Shown here: positions 7,406 through 17,673 of the stretch, piece by piece
How the letters are laid out: every line of letters begins with the position of its first letter
Position numbering within the stretch: position 1 is the first letter of the stretch
DNA from: Chitinophagales bacterium
GTDB lineage: Bacteria; Bacteroidota; Bacteroidia; Chitinophagales; Saprospiraceae
Direction: 5' to 3'
DNA length: 64,000 nucleotides
Assembly: GCA_026928325.1 (NCBI GenBank)
Contig: JAIXKS010000005.1
Span: 51,886-115,885, forward strand
The notes under the pieces: generated by a model
Told to the model about the DNA's origin: nothing
What the model saw: only the letters and a program-made list of their open reading frames with translations
Databases searched by the model: none
Made by a program: the position numbers and the translations under genes

Positions 7406-10400
7406 TTATTCGTTTTTCAAAGATTTATAATAATCGTCCACTAATGACTTATAATAAGGTCTCAATACCGGTGATTCACTCTTATACATATCGATTTCAG
7501 CTTGCCTTTGTTTGAGGTAGTTCTGAATCGATGGCGGCAATTCTTTACGTTTATCTTCAGCCGTTTTAGATTGGCGTTGTTCATCTTGTTCTCGCTGCAT
7601 TTCAGCTTTTTGCGCCTCTAACAAGCGGGTTTCAATATCTTTCATCCTTTTGAGAGTCTCATGATTGAGTCGTTTATTGACGAGTTCAGTCTCAATCCTG
7701 TCCATATTATTGATGATTTCCTCTAAGGCTTTAGAACCCTTACCTTGCTCCGATTTTTCTTTTTGAAGTGCTTCAAGCGCCTTTCTCAATGCTGCTTGTT
7801 GTGCAGCGGCTTGGGCAAAATCCTTGGCTGAAAGGCCGTCTTTATCTCCATCTTTGCCTTCTCCCTTCTGTTCTCCCTTGCCTTGCTTTTCCTGCATACC
7901 ATTGAGCTTATCCGAGAGTCCTTGTTGCCCTTCTGTGATTTTATCCAAAGGTTTACGGCTACTATCTGATTTTCCTTTGCCCATTCCGCCCGGATTATCG
8001 CACGAGCCACTTCCCGGCATACCAGCCGATTGCATGGCCTTGTCAAGAGATTCATTCATCATCAAGGCAAGATCATTTAAGTTTTTCATGGTTCGTCGCT
8101 GCTTTTCTTGTCCTTGTGGTATCTGTCTTTCTTCCATGTGGGCAATACTTTCTTTAAGGTTGACTTTGATTTCGGCTACCTTATCCATCACATAAGATTC
8201 AATGTCTGGATTGCGATTGGACAGCGCCACTAAGGTATCTTCTATAACCTTAAAGTCATTTTGCAATTTAAATTGCTTCCGTATCATCGCCGGATATACT
8301 GCACTATTGGCAACACTTGGATTTATATCTTGAAATAAATCCTCTTGATCAAAGGAAGCCTTCACTAGGTTTTCAAGCAATTGGCGAATGGTTTTAATAT
8401 CTTCCGTAGCCTGATCTTTTGCTGAGCCTTCCATACTCGAACTCATGCTTTTTGCCTGGTTCTTCATTTTTTGAGCGGCTTTCTTTTGAGATTTCGATGC
8501 CTTTTTATTATCTTCCTTTTTGATTTCTTCCGAACTCTTGTTCATATCCTCTTTGGCATCTTCCATCTGCTCTTCATTTTTATCGCCCATATCCTTCGGT
8601 GGCGACAGTTCCTTGTTCTGCTTTTCCAATTCGTTCTGCTTATCCATGAGTTCGTCCATCTTCTTATTCAACGCATCTTGTTGTTTTAGAAGTTCCTCCT
8701 TAGACAGTGCATTTTTCTCCGTCTTTTCAGCCAATTTCTCTTGTTCTGCGGCTAGTTTTTCCAAGTTTTTAACCTGGTCCATGATATTTTTTTCCATCTC
8801 TAGCTGCTTGTAAAGCTCCAACAAGCGGTTCATCTCCTTCTGCTTGGTATCATTGTTGTTTTCAAACTGATCCAACATTTGTACCGCATCTTCTTTGTCC
8901 AACTCTTGCAAAAGCTCCTGAATTTTATCCATTAGTTCCTTGGTTTCAGGATCTACTGCGTGATCAAAGAGATCTTTCAATTTATCTTGTTGCTCTTTAA
9001 GTTCATCGGACATATTATTGAGCTCTTCTTGATTTTTCATATTCTCCTCGAGCTTCTTCTTGGCATTTTCTAGCTGTTCTTGAAGTTTTTTCTGCTCATC
9101 AAGAATTTTTTCCATCTCCTTCTTATCTTGCCAATTCAATTGCTTACTTTGCAATAGCTTCTCCCGAAGTTTACGCATGTTTTCTTGGAGCTTATTCAAT
9201 TTGCTTAAAGCATCCTTGAGTTCATCCTTTATCGCTTGATCATTTTCGCTTTCTTGCTTGCGCAATTCGTCAAGCGTAGGCTTGTCAAAGGTCATCATGG
9301 CCGTTTTTGAAACCTTGCTACCATTGACCGCATCATTATCCGCTACTTCAAAGTAAAACGCCACCTTATCTCCAGGTTCCAAATTTATCCCTTTCAAATC
9401 AAAAACATGGCTAAACTGGATTTCTCTTCCTTGATCCTTAGGCAATTTAACTCTTTCTAAAGGCAATTCTTTCCCATTGTTTTTGGTAATCGAATAATTA
9501 AAAGTTAACGCATTGATTCCGTAATCATCCGATGCACGGCCTATAAAATAAATCAACGTATTATCTAAGCTATCTACTATTTTCTCCGCCGAGATACCCG
9601 GATATTGGTCCTTAATCACCGTTATCGCATAGAGCATACTATCTTCCTTGGCTACATATTGGTTAGACAAGAAAAGTTTATAGAGGATATCATTGCTTGC
9701 TTTATAACTATAGGTAAAAATCGATTTCCCTTTCCGATCAGCAACAAAGGCTTCCGGACTATCTCCAAATACAAATTGGATTTTGTCGGTATGCAAGGCG
9801 TCAAATGACCACGACATTTTGGTTCCTTCCGGCACAACGACATCGCCCACATTACGGATAACTTCATCTTTTCTACCTACATAACTCGGATATTGAAGAC
9901 TAAGTGTAAATTCTGACAAATTGGGCTTTGAAAGTACTTTTAATGTATAAGGTAGTGATTCCACACTTCCCGATGTCAAGGTAAAAGTCTGATCTTTTTG
10001 AACATTTTTAAAGGTATAAGAGAAAGTCGATTTATCCTTTTTGGTCATCGGATATTGGAAGTGATCCAATGTAACATATACTTCATTGGGCAAAATACTA
10101 CCTTCTACCTCAACCGTGAGTTCAAAATCTTTAAATTGTACCACCTCCAACACCTCATTGTCTAATAAAAACGAGAAAGGCGCCGCTTTGACAAATTTTT
10201 GATCATTGTGTATGATTCTTTTGGTACTTTCCGTAATCATGCTAGGCGCTGCAAAGAGGATAAATAACAACAACAGGAACGGAGGCAAAGCATATTTCAA
10301 ATACTTTTTATTTTTTCCAAAATCTATGGCAGCCTGAAAAGGTACTAATTTAATGGAATCCGTCTTTTGATCAATCGAAGCTTGGATTAGAATGGAATCT

Positions 10401-10774
10401 TCTAATTCTGTCAATTTTTTTAGCTGAAGCACATTGAGCAATTTGTCTTTGACATCACCGAAATGATTGCCAATGATAACAGCTGCATCTTCATGCGAAA
10501 TAGTACTGCCGAGCTTAAAATATCGAACGAGCGGATCCAAGACCCAATACCCAAGACCTGCCAAAGACACCAAAAGAAAGGAATAAAAGAAGATTTTACG
10601 TACACCAGTTCCGAAATAGAAGTAATATTCACTGACATTGAATATCAGGAACAAACCTAATACGATACCTACCGTATATAAACCACCTCTAATCAGCCTA
10701 TTGATATAATACTTCCGGATAAACCTATCCAGCTTTTGGATTAATACTTGATAATTATTCAAACTTTGATTCAT
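7406..10774 (-). CDS. DUF4175 family large coiled-coil membrane protein
   Basis: 1122 residues. Three hydrophobic segments lie near the N-terminus (about 28-55, 60-80 and 158-178). A beta-rich extracytoplasmic region runs to about 500. A long coiled coil (about 510-790) is extremely rich in Glu, Lys and Gln with leucine heptads. A Gly/Lys/Asp-rich segment lies near 910-990 and further helices follow to the end. The pattern matches DUF4175 proteins of Bacteroidota, of unknown function. It is first in a minus-strand cluster with the RsbW-like ATPase (80-bp gap) and ybeY. Antisense reading frames over the coiled coil are codon-bias artefacts. Confidence 0.85.
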   Translation of the reverse strand: MNQSLNNYQVLIQKLDRFIRKYYINRLIRGGLYTVGIVLGLFLIFNVSEYYFYFGTGVRKIFFYSFLLVSLAGLGYWVLDPLVRYFKLGSTISHEDAAVIIGNHFGDVKDKLLNVLQLKKLTELEDSILIQASIDQKTDSIKLVPFQAAIDFGKNKKYLKYALPPFLLLLFILFAAPSMITESTKRIIHNDQKFVKAAPFSFLLDNEVLEVVQFKDFELTVEVEGSILPNEVYVTLDHFQYPMTKKDKSTFSYTFKNVQKDQTFTLTSGSVESLPYTLKVLSKPNLSEFTLSLQYPSYVGRKDEVIRNVGDVVVPEGTKMSWSFDALHTDKIQFVFGDSPEAFVADRKGKSIFTYSYKASNDILYKLFLSNQYVAKEDSMLYAITVIKDQYPGISAEKIVDSLDNTLIYFIGRASDDYGINALTFNYSITKNNGKELPLERVKLPKDQGREIQFSHVFDLKGINLEPGDKVAFYFEVADNDAVNGSKVSKTAMMTFDKPTLDELRKQESENDQAIKDELKDALSKLNKLQENMRKLREKLLQSKQLNWQDKKEMEKILDEQKKLQEQLENAKKKLEENMKNQEELNNMSDELKEQQDKLKDLFDHAVDPETKELMDKIQELLQELDKEDAVQMLDQFENNNDTKQKEMNRLLELYKQLEMEKNIMDQVKNLEKLAAEQEKLAEKTEKNALSKEELLKQQDALNKKMDELMDKQNELEKQNKELSPPKDMGDKNEEQMEDAKEDMNKSSEEIKKEDNKKASKSQKKAAQKMKNQAKSMSSSMEGSAKDQATEDIKTIRQLLENLVKASFDQEDLFQDINPSVANSAVYPAMIRKQFKLQNDFKVIEDTLVALSNRNPDIESYVMDKVAEIKVNLKESIAHMEERQIPQGQEKQRRTMKNLNDLALMMNESLDKAMQSAGMPGSGSCDNPGGMGKGKSDSSRKPLDKITEGQQGLSDKLNGMQEKQGKGEQKGEGKDGDKDGLSAKDFAQAAAQQAALRKALEALQKEKSEQGKGSKALEEIINNMDRIETELVNKRLNHETLKRMKDIETRLLEAQKAEMQREQDEQRQSKTAEDKRKELPPSIQNYLKQRQAEIDMYKSESPVLRPYYKSLVDDYYKSLKNE

Positions 10775-11258
10775 AATCCATTTAATAATCTGTTGCTATA
10801 GCAAAACACCTTTTAGTTCATTTTTAAAAACGACCAATAATGAAAACACTTTTCTCAGTGATTTCGTTCATTTTTACAAGAGAACATGACATTAAAGTTT
10901 TTAGTGATACGAAAAAAGAGGTAATTTAGCACGTTTTTCGGACATCGTCAAGTGGTATCACGAGATTTTTTTTTATATATAACTAAACTTAACCAAGGAG
11001 AACATTAAGTTAAGGCAATAAATAGACTTAGCAAATCTTCAAAAATCAAAAATAACCTTAGTGTAGCTCAAAGTAATCCTAAGGGAATCTCAGTGGTAAA
11101 AAATTGAAAACAATGGATAACAAACTATATTTTTTTCATTACATAAACATCACAAAGCCAACAAATTCGATTTTTTTACATTATTCAACCTTGTAACTTG
11201 CCATTGATATTCAAAAATTCCGTAATATTACGCCTTAAATTCAGACTAAACATAAGAT
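10775..11258. other. 484-bp divergent intergenic region, no gene seen
   Basis: The region separates the divergent DUF4175 and YfhO genes and is strongly AT-rich, with no convincing reading frame or terminator. A 14-mer, AGAGAACATGACAT (10879-10892), and then ATCACGAGAT (10957-10966) recur in the same order at 54782-54897. A TTG followed 21 nt later by TAATATTA (11198-11229) is only a poor promoter match for yfhO. Confidence 0.4.
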
Positions 11259-13667
11259 ATGAAACCAGATTCCAAAGCATTAGCACCTTATCTGCTTCCT
11301 ATAATCGTAATAATTTTAGCCAATATCATTTACTTTTTGCCTCAATTCCAAGGCAAAGTAGTTAAACAAGGTGACATCATCCAACATATCGGTATGTCCA
11401 AAGAAGCTACGGATTACCGTGCTAAGACGGGAGAAGAAGCGTTATGGACAAATTCCATGTTTGGCGGTATGCCGACGTATCAGATTTCAGCACGTCAGCA
11501 AAACAACCTCTTGCAATATGTCGAAAAAACGGGACAGCTATTCATACCGCGCCCTGCCGGATATTTTATTTTTGGAATGTTAGGGTTCTACCTCTTGCTT
11601 TTATTATTGGGTGTCAATCCATGGTTGAGTCTTTTAGGTTCCTTGTTATTTGGATTTTCGACCAATAATTTCATACTTTTTGAGGCTGGTCATAATTCCA
11701 AAGTCATGGCTATTATGACAAGTGCTCCCGTGATTGCAGGTGTTTTGCTCATATTTAAAGAAAAATATCTACTTGGCGCCGGTGTTTTCGGTATCGCATT
11801 AGGGTTAAATATAGCAGCCAATCACCCACAGATGACTTTTTATCTCGCCATTTGCTTGGGTATCCTCGTGCTCATTCACTTAGTCAATAGTATCAAAGAA
11901 AAAAAGATTGCTTCCTTTGCCAAAGGAATGGCCATCATGGCAGGCTTGGCAATTTTGTCTTTAGGCGCATCCGCATCCAAGCTTTGGACAACCTATGAAT
12001 ATACGAAATATACCATGAGAGGCGGACAAATCATAGAAAATGACGCCCAATCCACGACTCAAACCGATAAAAAAGGTGGACTTGAATGGGATTATGCGAT
12101 GCAATGGAGCAATGGTTTTGGTGATGTACTCGCCGCATATATTCCCAAAGTTGTAGGTGGTGGTTCCGGAGAGTGGCTCGATGGTTCATCAACACTAGGA
12201 AAAGCTGTTGGGCAACGTCAACCATTCCAGTTCGGCACCTACTTTGGATCCTTGCCTTTTACAAGTGGTCCAGTTTACTATGGTGTTATCGCCTTCTTAT
12301 TGTTTGTCCTTGGGCTTTTTGTTGTAAAAGGAGAAATAAAATGGTGGATCTTGTCAGTAGTTCTAATTACGACCCTGATATCGCTAGGTAAAAATTTTGC
12401 CGGATTCAATAAGTTTTTCTTCGACTATTTTCCGATGATGAACAAATTTAGAGCGCCAAGTTCTATTTTAAGCATAACTGCCATCTTTATACCTATATTG
12501 GGTGTGTTAGGATTGTCGGAGATCATCAAAAACAAGGATAAGAGTCCATATGTAAAGCCGCTTTTTATTTCCTCAGGAATCTTGGCTGGTATTGCAGCTG
12601 TGATTTGGCTTGCAGGTCCTTCTCTCTTCAATTTGAGTACGCCGATGGATGACCAATATCCACAAATCAAAGATGCTGTTTTAGAGCAAAGAGCATCTAT
12701 GATGACCAGTTCAGCTTTCAGAAGTTTATTTTTCATCCTCTTGGCGGCAGGTATGATTTATGCCTTTATAAAAGAAAAATTATCAACAACGGTCTTGGTG
12801 GCTTCACTGACTATTTTGGGGCTTTTCGATTTGTTTCAAGTAGGCAAAGACTATCTGGATAAGAAGGATTTCGTAAGCAAAACCACATACAAATCTGAGT
12901 TTCAGCCACGAGATGTTGATACACAGATTTTGCAGGATAAAGACCCGAATTTCAGGGTATTGGATGCAACCATCAATACGTTCAATTCTGCTTCATCTTC
13001 TTATTTTCATAAAACCATCGGTGGATATAGCGCAGTCAAAATGCAACGGTATCAGGATTTGATAGACCATCAGATATCTCAAAACAATATGGCGGTATTC
13101 AATATGCTCAATACGAAGTATTTTATTGGCAAAGGTGCAGATAACAATCCTAATGTGCAGCGCAATCCTGCTGCCCTCGGCAATGCTTGGTTCGTCAATA
13201 CCATTATTCCTGTCAATAGTGCTCGAGAGGAAATGGAGGCTATGAATGATTTTGATCCCGCTGGAGATGTCATTGTCCACAAAGAGTTTAGCGATTACGT
13301 CAATGGCCTGCAACTTACAAAAAGTGGATCAATCGTATTAAAAAGTTATTCCCCCAACAAACTCGAATACGAAAGCGACACGAATGGCGATCAATTTGCT
13401 GTCTTTTCGGAAATATATTATGGGCCTAATACAGGATGGCAAGCTTATGTCGATGGCAATCCTGTGGATCACATTCGCGTAGATTACTTATTGAGAGGTA
13501 TGAAGGTGCCGTCTGGAAAACATAGTATCGTTTTTGAATTTAAACCATCATCGTACTACGTCGGAGAGCAAATCAGTTTGGCTTCTTCAGGATTATTGCT
13601 TGCATTGATGGCTTTTGTGATTTTCAAAACGATTAGCAGAAAAGAAGAACAGACGCTTCCTAGCTAA
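11259..13667 (+). CDS. YfhO family multispanning membrane protein
   Basis: 802 residues. The first ~530 residues contain about a dozen hydrophobic helices. The C-terminal ~250 are extracytoplasmic and beta-rich, ending with G-W-Q-A-Y-V-D-G and then V-P-S-G-K-H-S-I-V-F-E-F, both typical of the YfhO family; one final helix follows near 775-790. In Bacillus subtilis YfhO is needed for sugar addition to lipoteichoic acid, and the family resembles GT-C glycosyltransferases. It lies 13 bp before a glycosyltransferase and should act in the same surface-glycan pathway. The substrate is unknown. Confidence 0.88.
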   Translation: MKPDSKALAPYLLPIIVIILANIIYFLPQFQGKVVKQGDIIQHIGMSKEATDYRAKTGEEALWTNSMFGGMPTYQISARQQNNLLQYVEKTGQLFIPRPAGYFIFGMLGFYLLLLLLGVNPWLSLLGSLLFGFSTNNFILFEAGHNSKVMAIMTSAPVIAGVLLIFKEKYLLGAGVFGIALGLNIAANHPQMTFYLAICLGILVLIHLVNSIKEKKIASFAKGMAIMAGLAILSLGASASKLWTTYEYTKYTMRGGQIIENDAQSTTQTDKKGGLEWDYAMQWSNGFGDVLAAYIPKVVGGGSGEWLDGSSTLGKAVGQRQPFQFGTYFGSLPFTSGPVYYGVIAFLLFVLGLFVVKGEIKWWILSVVLITTLISLGKNFAGFNKFFFDYFPMMNKFRAPSSILSITAIFIPILGVLGLSEIIKNKDKSPYVKPLFISSGILAGIAAVIWLAGPSLFNLSTPMDDQYPQIKDAVLEQRASMMTSSAFRSLFFILLAAGMIYAFIKEKLSTTVLVASLTILGLFDLFQVGKDYLDKKDFVSKTTYKSEFQPRDVDTQILQDKDPNFRVLDATINTFNSASSSYFHKTIGGYSAVKMQRYQDLIDHQISQNNMAVFNMLNTKYFIGKGADNNPNVQRNPAALGNAWFVNTIIPVNSAREEMEAMNDFDPAGDVIVHKEFSDYVNGLQLTKSGSIVLKSYSPNKLEYESDTNGDQFAVFSEIYYGPNTGWQAYVDGNPVDHIRVDYLLRGMKVPSGKHSIVFEFKPSSYYVGEQISLASSGLLLALMAFVIFKTISRKEEQTLPS

Positions 13668-13680
13668 AGCCATTTGAATC

Positions 13681-15018
13681 ATGAGCAAAAAAGTATTAAT
13701 CATCACTTACTATTGGCCACCTGCGGGTGGTGGTGGTGTACAAAGATGGGTTAAATTTACCAAATACTTGCGGGATTATGGGTGGGAACCGGTAGTTTTT
13801 ACGGTTAAAAATGCGGACTACCCGATTTTGGACGAACAATTAGGTGATGAATTGCCTGAAGGTCTCGAAGTTATCAAAACACCCATCTACGAACCTTATG
13901 ATCTATATAAAAGATGGTCCGGCAAGAAAAAAACAGATAAAATAGACGCTAATTTTTTATCTCAAGGCAAGAAATTGGGACTAAAAGAAAAAATTGCAGT
14001 CTGGATAAGAGGGAATTTATTTATTCCCGATGCTAAAGTATGGTGGATCAAACCGGCTGTAAAACGACTTAATCAATATTTGAAAGATCATCCTATGGAT
14101 GCCATGATTAGTACGGGACCGCCCCATACATGCCATTTGATAGCAAAAGGCATTCAACAATATCATTCGATACCTTGGATAGTGGATTATCGTGACCAAT
14201 GGACGCAGATTGATTATTTTGAGGATTTACAACTGACCAAGTGGGCAGAAAACAAGCATAAAAGATTAGAAAAAGCTGTTTTAGACGCTTGTGATGTCAT
14301 TGTATCCGTTGGAAAAACGATAGCAAAAGACCTCGAGCCTATATCCAGCACCCGAAAAGTGGTGATAACAAATGGCTTTGACGATGCAGATCGAAACGAA
14401 GCAACATCTAGCTTAGACGACACGTTCAGCATCGTTTATATAGGTACCATGAATGACGCCCGAAATCCGGAAGCACTCTGGCAGGCAGTTGCACAACTTA
14501 GAGATGAAAGCCATCCAATGATGAACCATCTCAATATAAAACTCGTAGGAAAGCCGGAAGCCACCATCCGTCAATCGGTAGAGCAACACGGCCTCAATGC
14601 ATACGTTCATTTTGTCGGGTATGTCACCCACAAGGAAGCCATAGCCTATCAAAATCAGGCCAGAATCCTCTTGTTAATAATCAACCGCACTTCTAATAAT
14701 GGATCGATACTAACAGGGAAAATATTTGAATACGTGGCATCAGGAAGACCTATTTTGTTGATTGGTCCGAAAGATGGTGATGCAGCCGATATCTTACTCC
14801 ATGCAGGTCAAAATAGCATTTTTGACTATCAAGATGTGCAAGAGATTAAAGCCTATATCTTGGAGCAATACGCGATATTTACCAAGGAGAAAAATAAAGT
14901 ACCGAGCTATACCCTATCGGATAAAACTCAACAATATTCACGTAAGAACCTCACGCAAAAACTTGTAAATGTGCTAGAAGATATCTCTTCCAGCCACCGC
15001 AAAAATTCAATTGGATGA
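13681..15018 (+). CDS. GT4-type glycosyltransferase
   Basis: 445 residues, GT-B fold. The N-terminal acceptor domain begins I-T-Y-Y-W-P-P and continues with a Gly-rich loop, as in Bacteroidota family 4 transferases. A donor-domain region lies near 340-370 (T-G-K-I-F-E-Y-V-A-S-G-R-P), carrying the E-x7-E-like sugar-nucleotide site in modified form. It is cytoplasmic or peripheral to the membrane. It is preceded by yfhO (13 bp) and overlaps wecB by 4 nt, so one operon for surface polysaccharide or lipid-linked glycan is likely. Donor and acceptor sugars are unknown. Confidence 0.87.
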   Translation: MSKKVLIITYYWPPAGGGGVQRWVKFTKYLRDYGWEPVVFTVKNADYPILDEQLGDELPEGLEVIKTPIYEPYDLYKRWSGKKKTDKIDANFLSQGKKLGLKEKIAVWIRGNLFIPDAKVWWIKPAVKRLNQYLKDHPMDAMISTGPPHTCHLIAKGIQQYHSIPWIVDYRDQWTQIDYFEDLQLTKWAENKHKRLEKAVLDACDVIVSVGKTIAKDLEPISSTRKVVITNGFDDADRNEATSSLDDTFSIVYIGTMNDARNPEALWQAVAQLRDESHPMMNHLNIKLVGKPEATIRQSVEQHGLNAYVHFVGYVTHKEAIAYQNQARILLLIINRTSNNGSILTGKIFEYVASGRPILLIGPKDGDAADILLHAGQNSIFDYQDVQEIKAYILEQYAIFTKEKNKVPSYTLSDKTQQYSRKNLTQKLVNVLEDISSSHRKNSIG

Positions 15019-16094
15019 AAATAGTCACCATCATAGGAGCACGTCCTCAGTTTGTCAAGGCGGCAGCCTTTAGCAGAATAGTAAAAAATGACGACGATAT
15101 TCATGAAGTTATCGTACATACCGGTCAGCATTTTGATCCCAATATGAGTAAGATTTTTTTTGATGATCTAGATATTCCAGAACCTCAATATCATTTGGAT
15201 ATCCACTCTTTGAGTCATGGAGCAATGACCGGACGCATGATGGAAGCAATCGAAGTCATATTAATCGAAGAAAAGCCCGATTTTGTATTGGTTTATGGCG
15301 ATACCAATTCCACCTTGGCCGGTGCTTTAGCTGCTAAAAAACTCCACATCAAAGTAGCTCATGTCGAAGCAGGTTTGCGTTCGTACAATATGAATATGCC
15401 CGAAGAAATCAACCGAATATTAACAGATAGAATTTCAGATATTCTCTTTTGTCCAACTGAAAATGCAGTTCACAATTTAGAGAAGGAAGGATTTAAGCAC
15501 TTTGATACGCAAATATATAATAGCGGAGATATCATGTATGATGCTGCCATGTTCTTTCATAAAAAGGCAATAACTACAAGTAAAATTATGCAGGATTTGA
15601 AGTTAGATCCAAATAATTTCATATTAGCAACCATACATCGACAAGAAAATACAGATGATTATGCAAGGCTGCAAGCAATCGTGTCTGCCCTAAACGAAAT
15701 TCATAAAACCATCCCTGTTATTGTACCGCTTCACCCTAGAACCAACAAAATACTGACCAAACAAGGTATCTCTACTACATTCAAAATCATTGACCCCATA
15801 GGTTATGTCGATATGATTGGATTAATATCCAATGCCAAGCTTGTAATGACGGACAGTGGAGGCCTTCAAAAAGAAGCATTTTTCTTTGGGAAATATTGTA
15901 TTACACTCCGAGATCAGACAGAATGGGTGGAACTCGTGGATCATGGCTTCAATACATTAGTCGGCGCTAATAGAAAAACCATCCTTGAAGCCTTAAAAGC
16001 CAACCTAGACAAAGATCAATCCTATGATATTCCTTTGTACGGAGATGGTTCGACGGCTTTATTTATAGCCGACAAGCTCAAGCAATTCCAATAA
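15015..16094 (+). CDS. wecB: UDP-N-acetylglucosamine 2-epimerase (non-hydrolysing)
   Basis: 359 residues, the full family length. It interconverts UDP-GlcNAc and UDP-ManNAc in the cytoplasm. Conserved segments are G-A-R-P-Q-F-V-K at the N-terminus, H-T-G-Q-H-F-D, V-Y-G-D-T-N-S-T-L-A, H-V-E-A-G-L-R-S, M-P-E-E-I-N-R, and D-S-G-G-L-Q-K-E-A near the C-terminus. Its ATG overlaps the glycosyltransferase stop (ATGA), so it is translationally coupled and presumably supplies a ManNAc-type precursor to that pathway. Confidence 0.94.
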   Translation: MKIVTIIGARPQFVKAAAFSRIVKNDDDIHEVIVHTGQHFDPNMSKIFFDDLDIPEPQYHLDIHSLSHGAMTGRMMEAIEVILIEEKPDFVLVYGDTNSTLAGALAAKKLHIKVAHVEAGLRSYNMNMPEEINRILTDRISDILFCPTENAVHNLEKEGFKHFDTQIYNSGDIMYDAAMFFHKKAITTSKIMQDLKLDPNNFILATIHRQENTDDYARLQAIVSALNEIHKTIPVIVPLHPRTNKILTKQGISTTFKIIDPIGYVDMIGLISNAKLVMTDSGGLQKEAFFFGKYCITLRDQTEWVELVDHGFNTLVGANRKTILEALKANLDKDQSYDIPLYGDGSTALFIADKLKQFQ

Positions 16095-16139
16095 GCCGTT
16101 GAATTTTCAGCTAAAAAAGAATAAGTAAAAAACTGAGTA

Positions 16140-16649
16140 TTACGATTTTAGCGTTTCGAAATAACCCGTTTGCGTATTTTTTCGGACGTTATCCCAATTA
16201 TAATACCGGCCATTCATCGCTATGTAAACGCCTGGTTCCAACACTTGGGCAAAAGCCATGGCAGCACCTAAATTAAAAAAGCCATCGGAGGATGTTCCAA
16301 ATGCGTAAGGAACCATCGCGCCTGTGATGATAATCGTTTTGTCGATTTGCTCCTTGGCTATTGCAGCCGCAGTATTGACCATAGTATCCGTGCCATGCGT
16401 AATAACGATCCGATTAATATCCGATTTTTTACAATTGTACACAATAATCTCACGATCGGCATCGGTCATTTCGAGACTATCTACCATCATGAGTGTCTTG
16501 ATATCGACATCCAATTTACTTCGACCTCTTTCAAACATTTGAGGCAAATGGGTATCTTTAAAGTATAACTGTCCGTTGATGTAATTATATTCTTTGTCGA
16601 ATGTACCACCGGTTACAAAAATCTGAATTTGGAAATTATTATCTGGCAT
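16140..16649 (-). CDS. Single-domain asparaginase-like protein
   Basis: 169 residues, about half of a normal L-asparaginase. It has the N-terminal catalytic domain only: T-G-G-T-F-D-K (first catalytic Thr region), H-G-T-D-T-M (second catalytic Thr with Asp), and I-I-I-T-G-A-M-V-P. The C-terminal domain, which helps form the active-site dimer, is absent, and the stop is not preceded by any sign of truncation. Short versions are found in Bacteroidota. Whether it hydrolyses asparagine is open. A -7 box at 16676-16683 suggests its own promoter. Confidence 0.8.
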   Translation of the reverse strand: MPDNNFQIQIFVTGGTFDKEYNYINGQLYFKDTHLPQMFERGRSKLDVDIKTLMMVDSLEMTDADREIIVYNCKKSDINRIVITHGTDTMVNTAAAIAKEQIDKTIIITGAMVPYAFGTSSDGFFNLGAAMAFAQVLEPGVYIAMNGRYYNWDNVRKNTQTGYFETLKS

Positions 16650-16675
16650 TACCGTGTCATCATTTTGATAAATGA

Positions 16676-16683
16676 CAAAGATA
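16676..16683 (-). promoter_or_regulatory. -7 box (TATCTTTG) upstream of the asparaginase-like gene
   Basis: Exact TAnnTTTG match on the minus strand, 26 nt before the ATG at 16649. I see no TTG box at the expected spacing upstream, so only half of the promoter is supported. Confidence 0.4.
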
Positions 16684-16741
16684 ATAATTACCTTTAATTA
16701 TGAAAAATAAAAAAGATAAAATCCTTTTTCAGGCTTACACC

Positions 16742-17452
16742 TTAGGCCATGTTGGTATAAACAGCTTGGACATCTTCATCATCTTCCAACTTATCGAGCA
16801 ACTTTTCGATATCGACCATTTGCTCATCTGTAAACTCTACCGGAGATGTTGGGATTCGCTGTAAATTGGCTTTGGAAATGGCATAATTTTTCTCTTCGAT
16901 TGCCTTTGTTAAACTACCAAAATCCGTATAATCACCATAAGCATAGATTGTATTTTCATCGACTTCATAGCTTTCCAAGCCAAAATCGATCATTTCCAAT
17001 TCGAATGTATCTCCATCAAAATTTTCAGGCATCTCAAATTCTACCACTGTTTTTCGATCAAACATAAAATCGAGCGATCCCGACGGAACTAACGAGCCAC
17101 CTACCTTATTGAAATAAGATTTTACATTAGCGACTGTACGAGTAGTATTATCCGTAGCACATTCTACAAACACAAGAATACCGTGTGGTCCCTTGCCCTC
17201 ATAATTCAACTCTGTATAGCTTTCAGCGTCTTTTCCAGCAGCCCTTTTGATTGCATTTTCTATATTATCTTTCGGAACATTCGCCGCTTTTGCGGCATGA
17301 ATTGCGAGTCTTAACTTGGCATTCATATCAGGATCTGCGCCACCTTCCTTAGCCGCGATTGTGATCGCTTTGGCCATTTTAGGAAATATTCTAGACATGG
17401 CTGCCCATCTTTTTTCTTTTGCCGCTCTACGGTATTCAAATGCTCTTCCCAT
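16742..17452 (-). CDS. yebC: YebC/PmpR family protein
   Basis: 236 residues, the normal length. It begins [12 protein letters not shown] and contains the family signature region [14 protein letters not shown] near 80-93, then [10 protein letters not shown] and a C-terminal [11 protein letters not shown]. YebC-type proteins were annotated as transcription regulators; recent work on paralogues points to a ribosome-linked role in relieving stalls at proline runs. It appears monocistronic, downstream of tRNA-Ser on the same strand. Confidence 0.93.
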   Translation of the reverse strand: MGRAFEYRRAAKEKRWAAMSRIFPKMAKAITIAAKEGGADPDMNAKLRLAIHAAKAANVPKDNIENAIKRAAGKDAESYTELNYEGKGPHGILVFVECATDNTTRTVANVKSYFNKVGGSLVPSGSLDFMFDRKTVVEFEMPENFDGDTFELEMIDFGLESYEVDENTIYAYGDYTDFGSLTKAIEEKNYAISKANLQRIPTSPVEFTDEQMVDIEKLLDKLEDDEDVQAVYTNMA

Positions 17453-17623
17453 GATATAATCTATCTTTTATTTATCTATTTAAATCAACGAATTCGTAAT
17501 TTGTTCAGTTACAATTCATACTTTTATCATTTGCTTCAGCGCTTCGTTTGTTTAAAGACCTTGAATCATCCACTGATCTTCAGCCTTCGTCAAAACAAAT
17601 CATGGTATGTTCTTTTTACAACA

Positions 17624-17663
17624 AAAAAGAGCATCAATAAGTGTTCTTATGGATGCCCTTTTT
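17624..17663 (-). terminator. Intrinsic terminator after tRNA-Ser
   Basis: On the minus strand a 12-bp stem (one mismatch) forms between 17652-17663 and 17624-17635, with an inner ATAAG/CTTAT stem extending it. The distal arm ends in a run of T. It begins about 10 nt after the tRNA 3' end, the right place for a tRNA terminator. Confidence 0.75.
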
Positions 17664-17673
17664 CATTGTTATG

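Noticed and set aside
7786..8813. Several long frames antisense or out of frame with the DUF4175 coiled coil
   Set aside because: They come from the biased Glu/Lys/Gln codons of the coiled coil; none has a start context, a family match or neutral composition.
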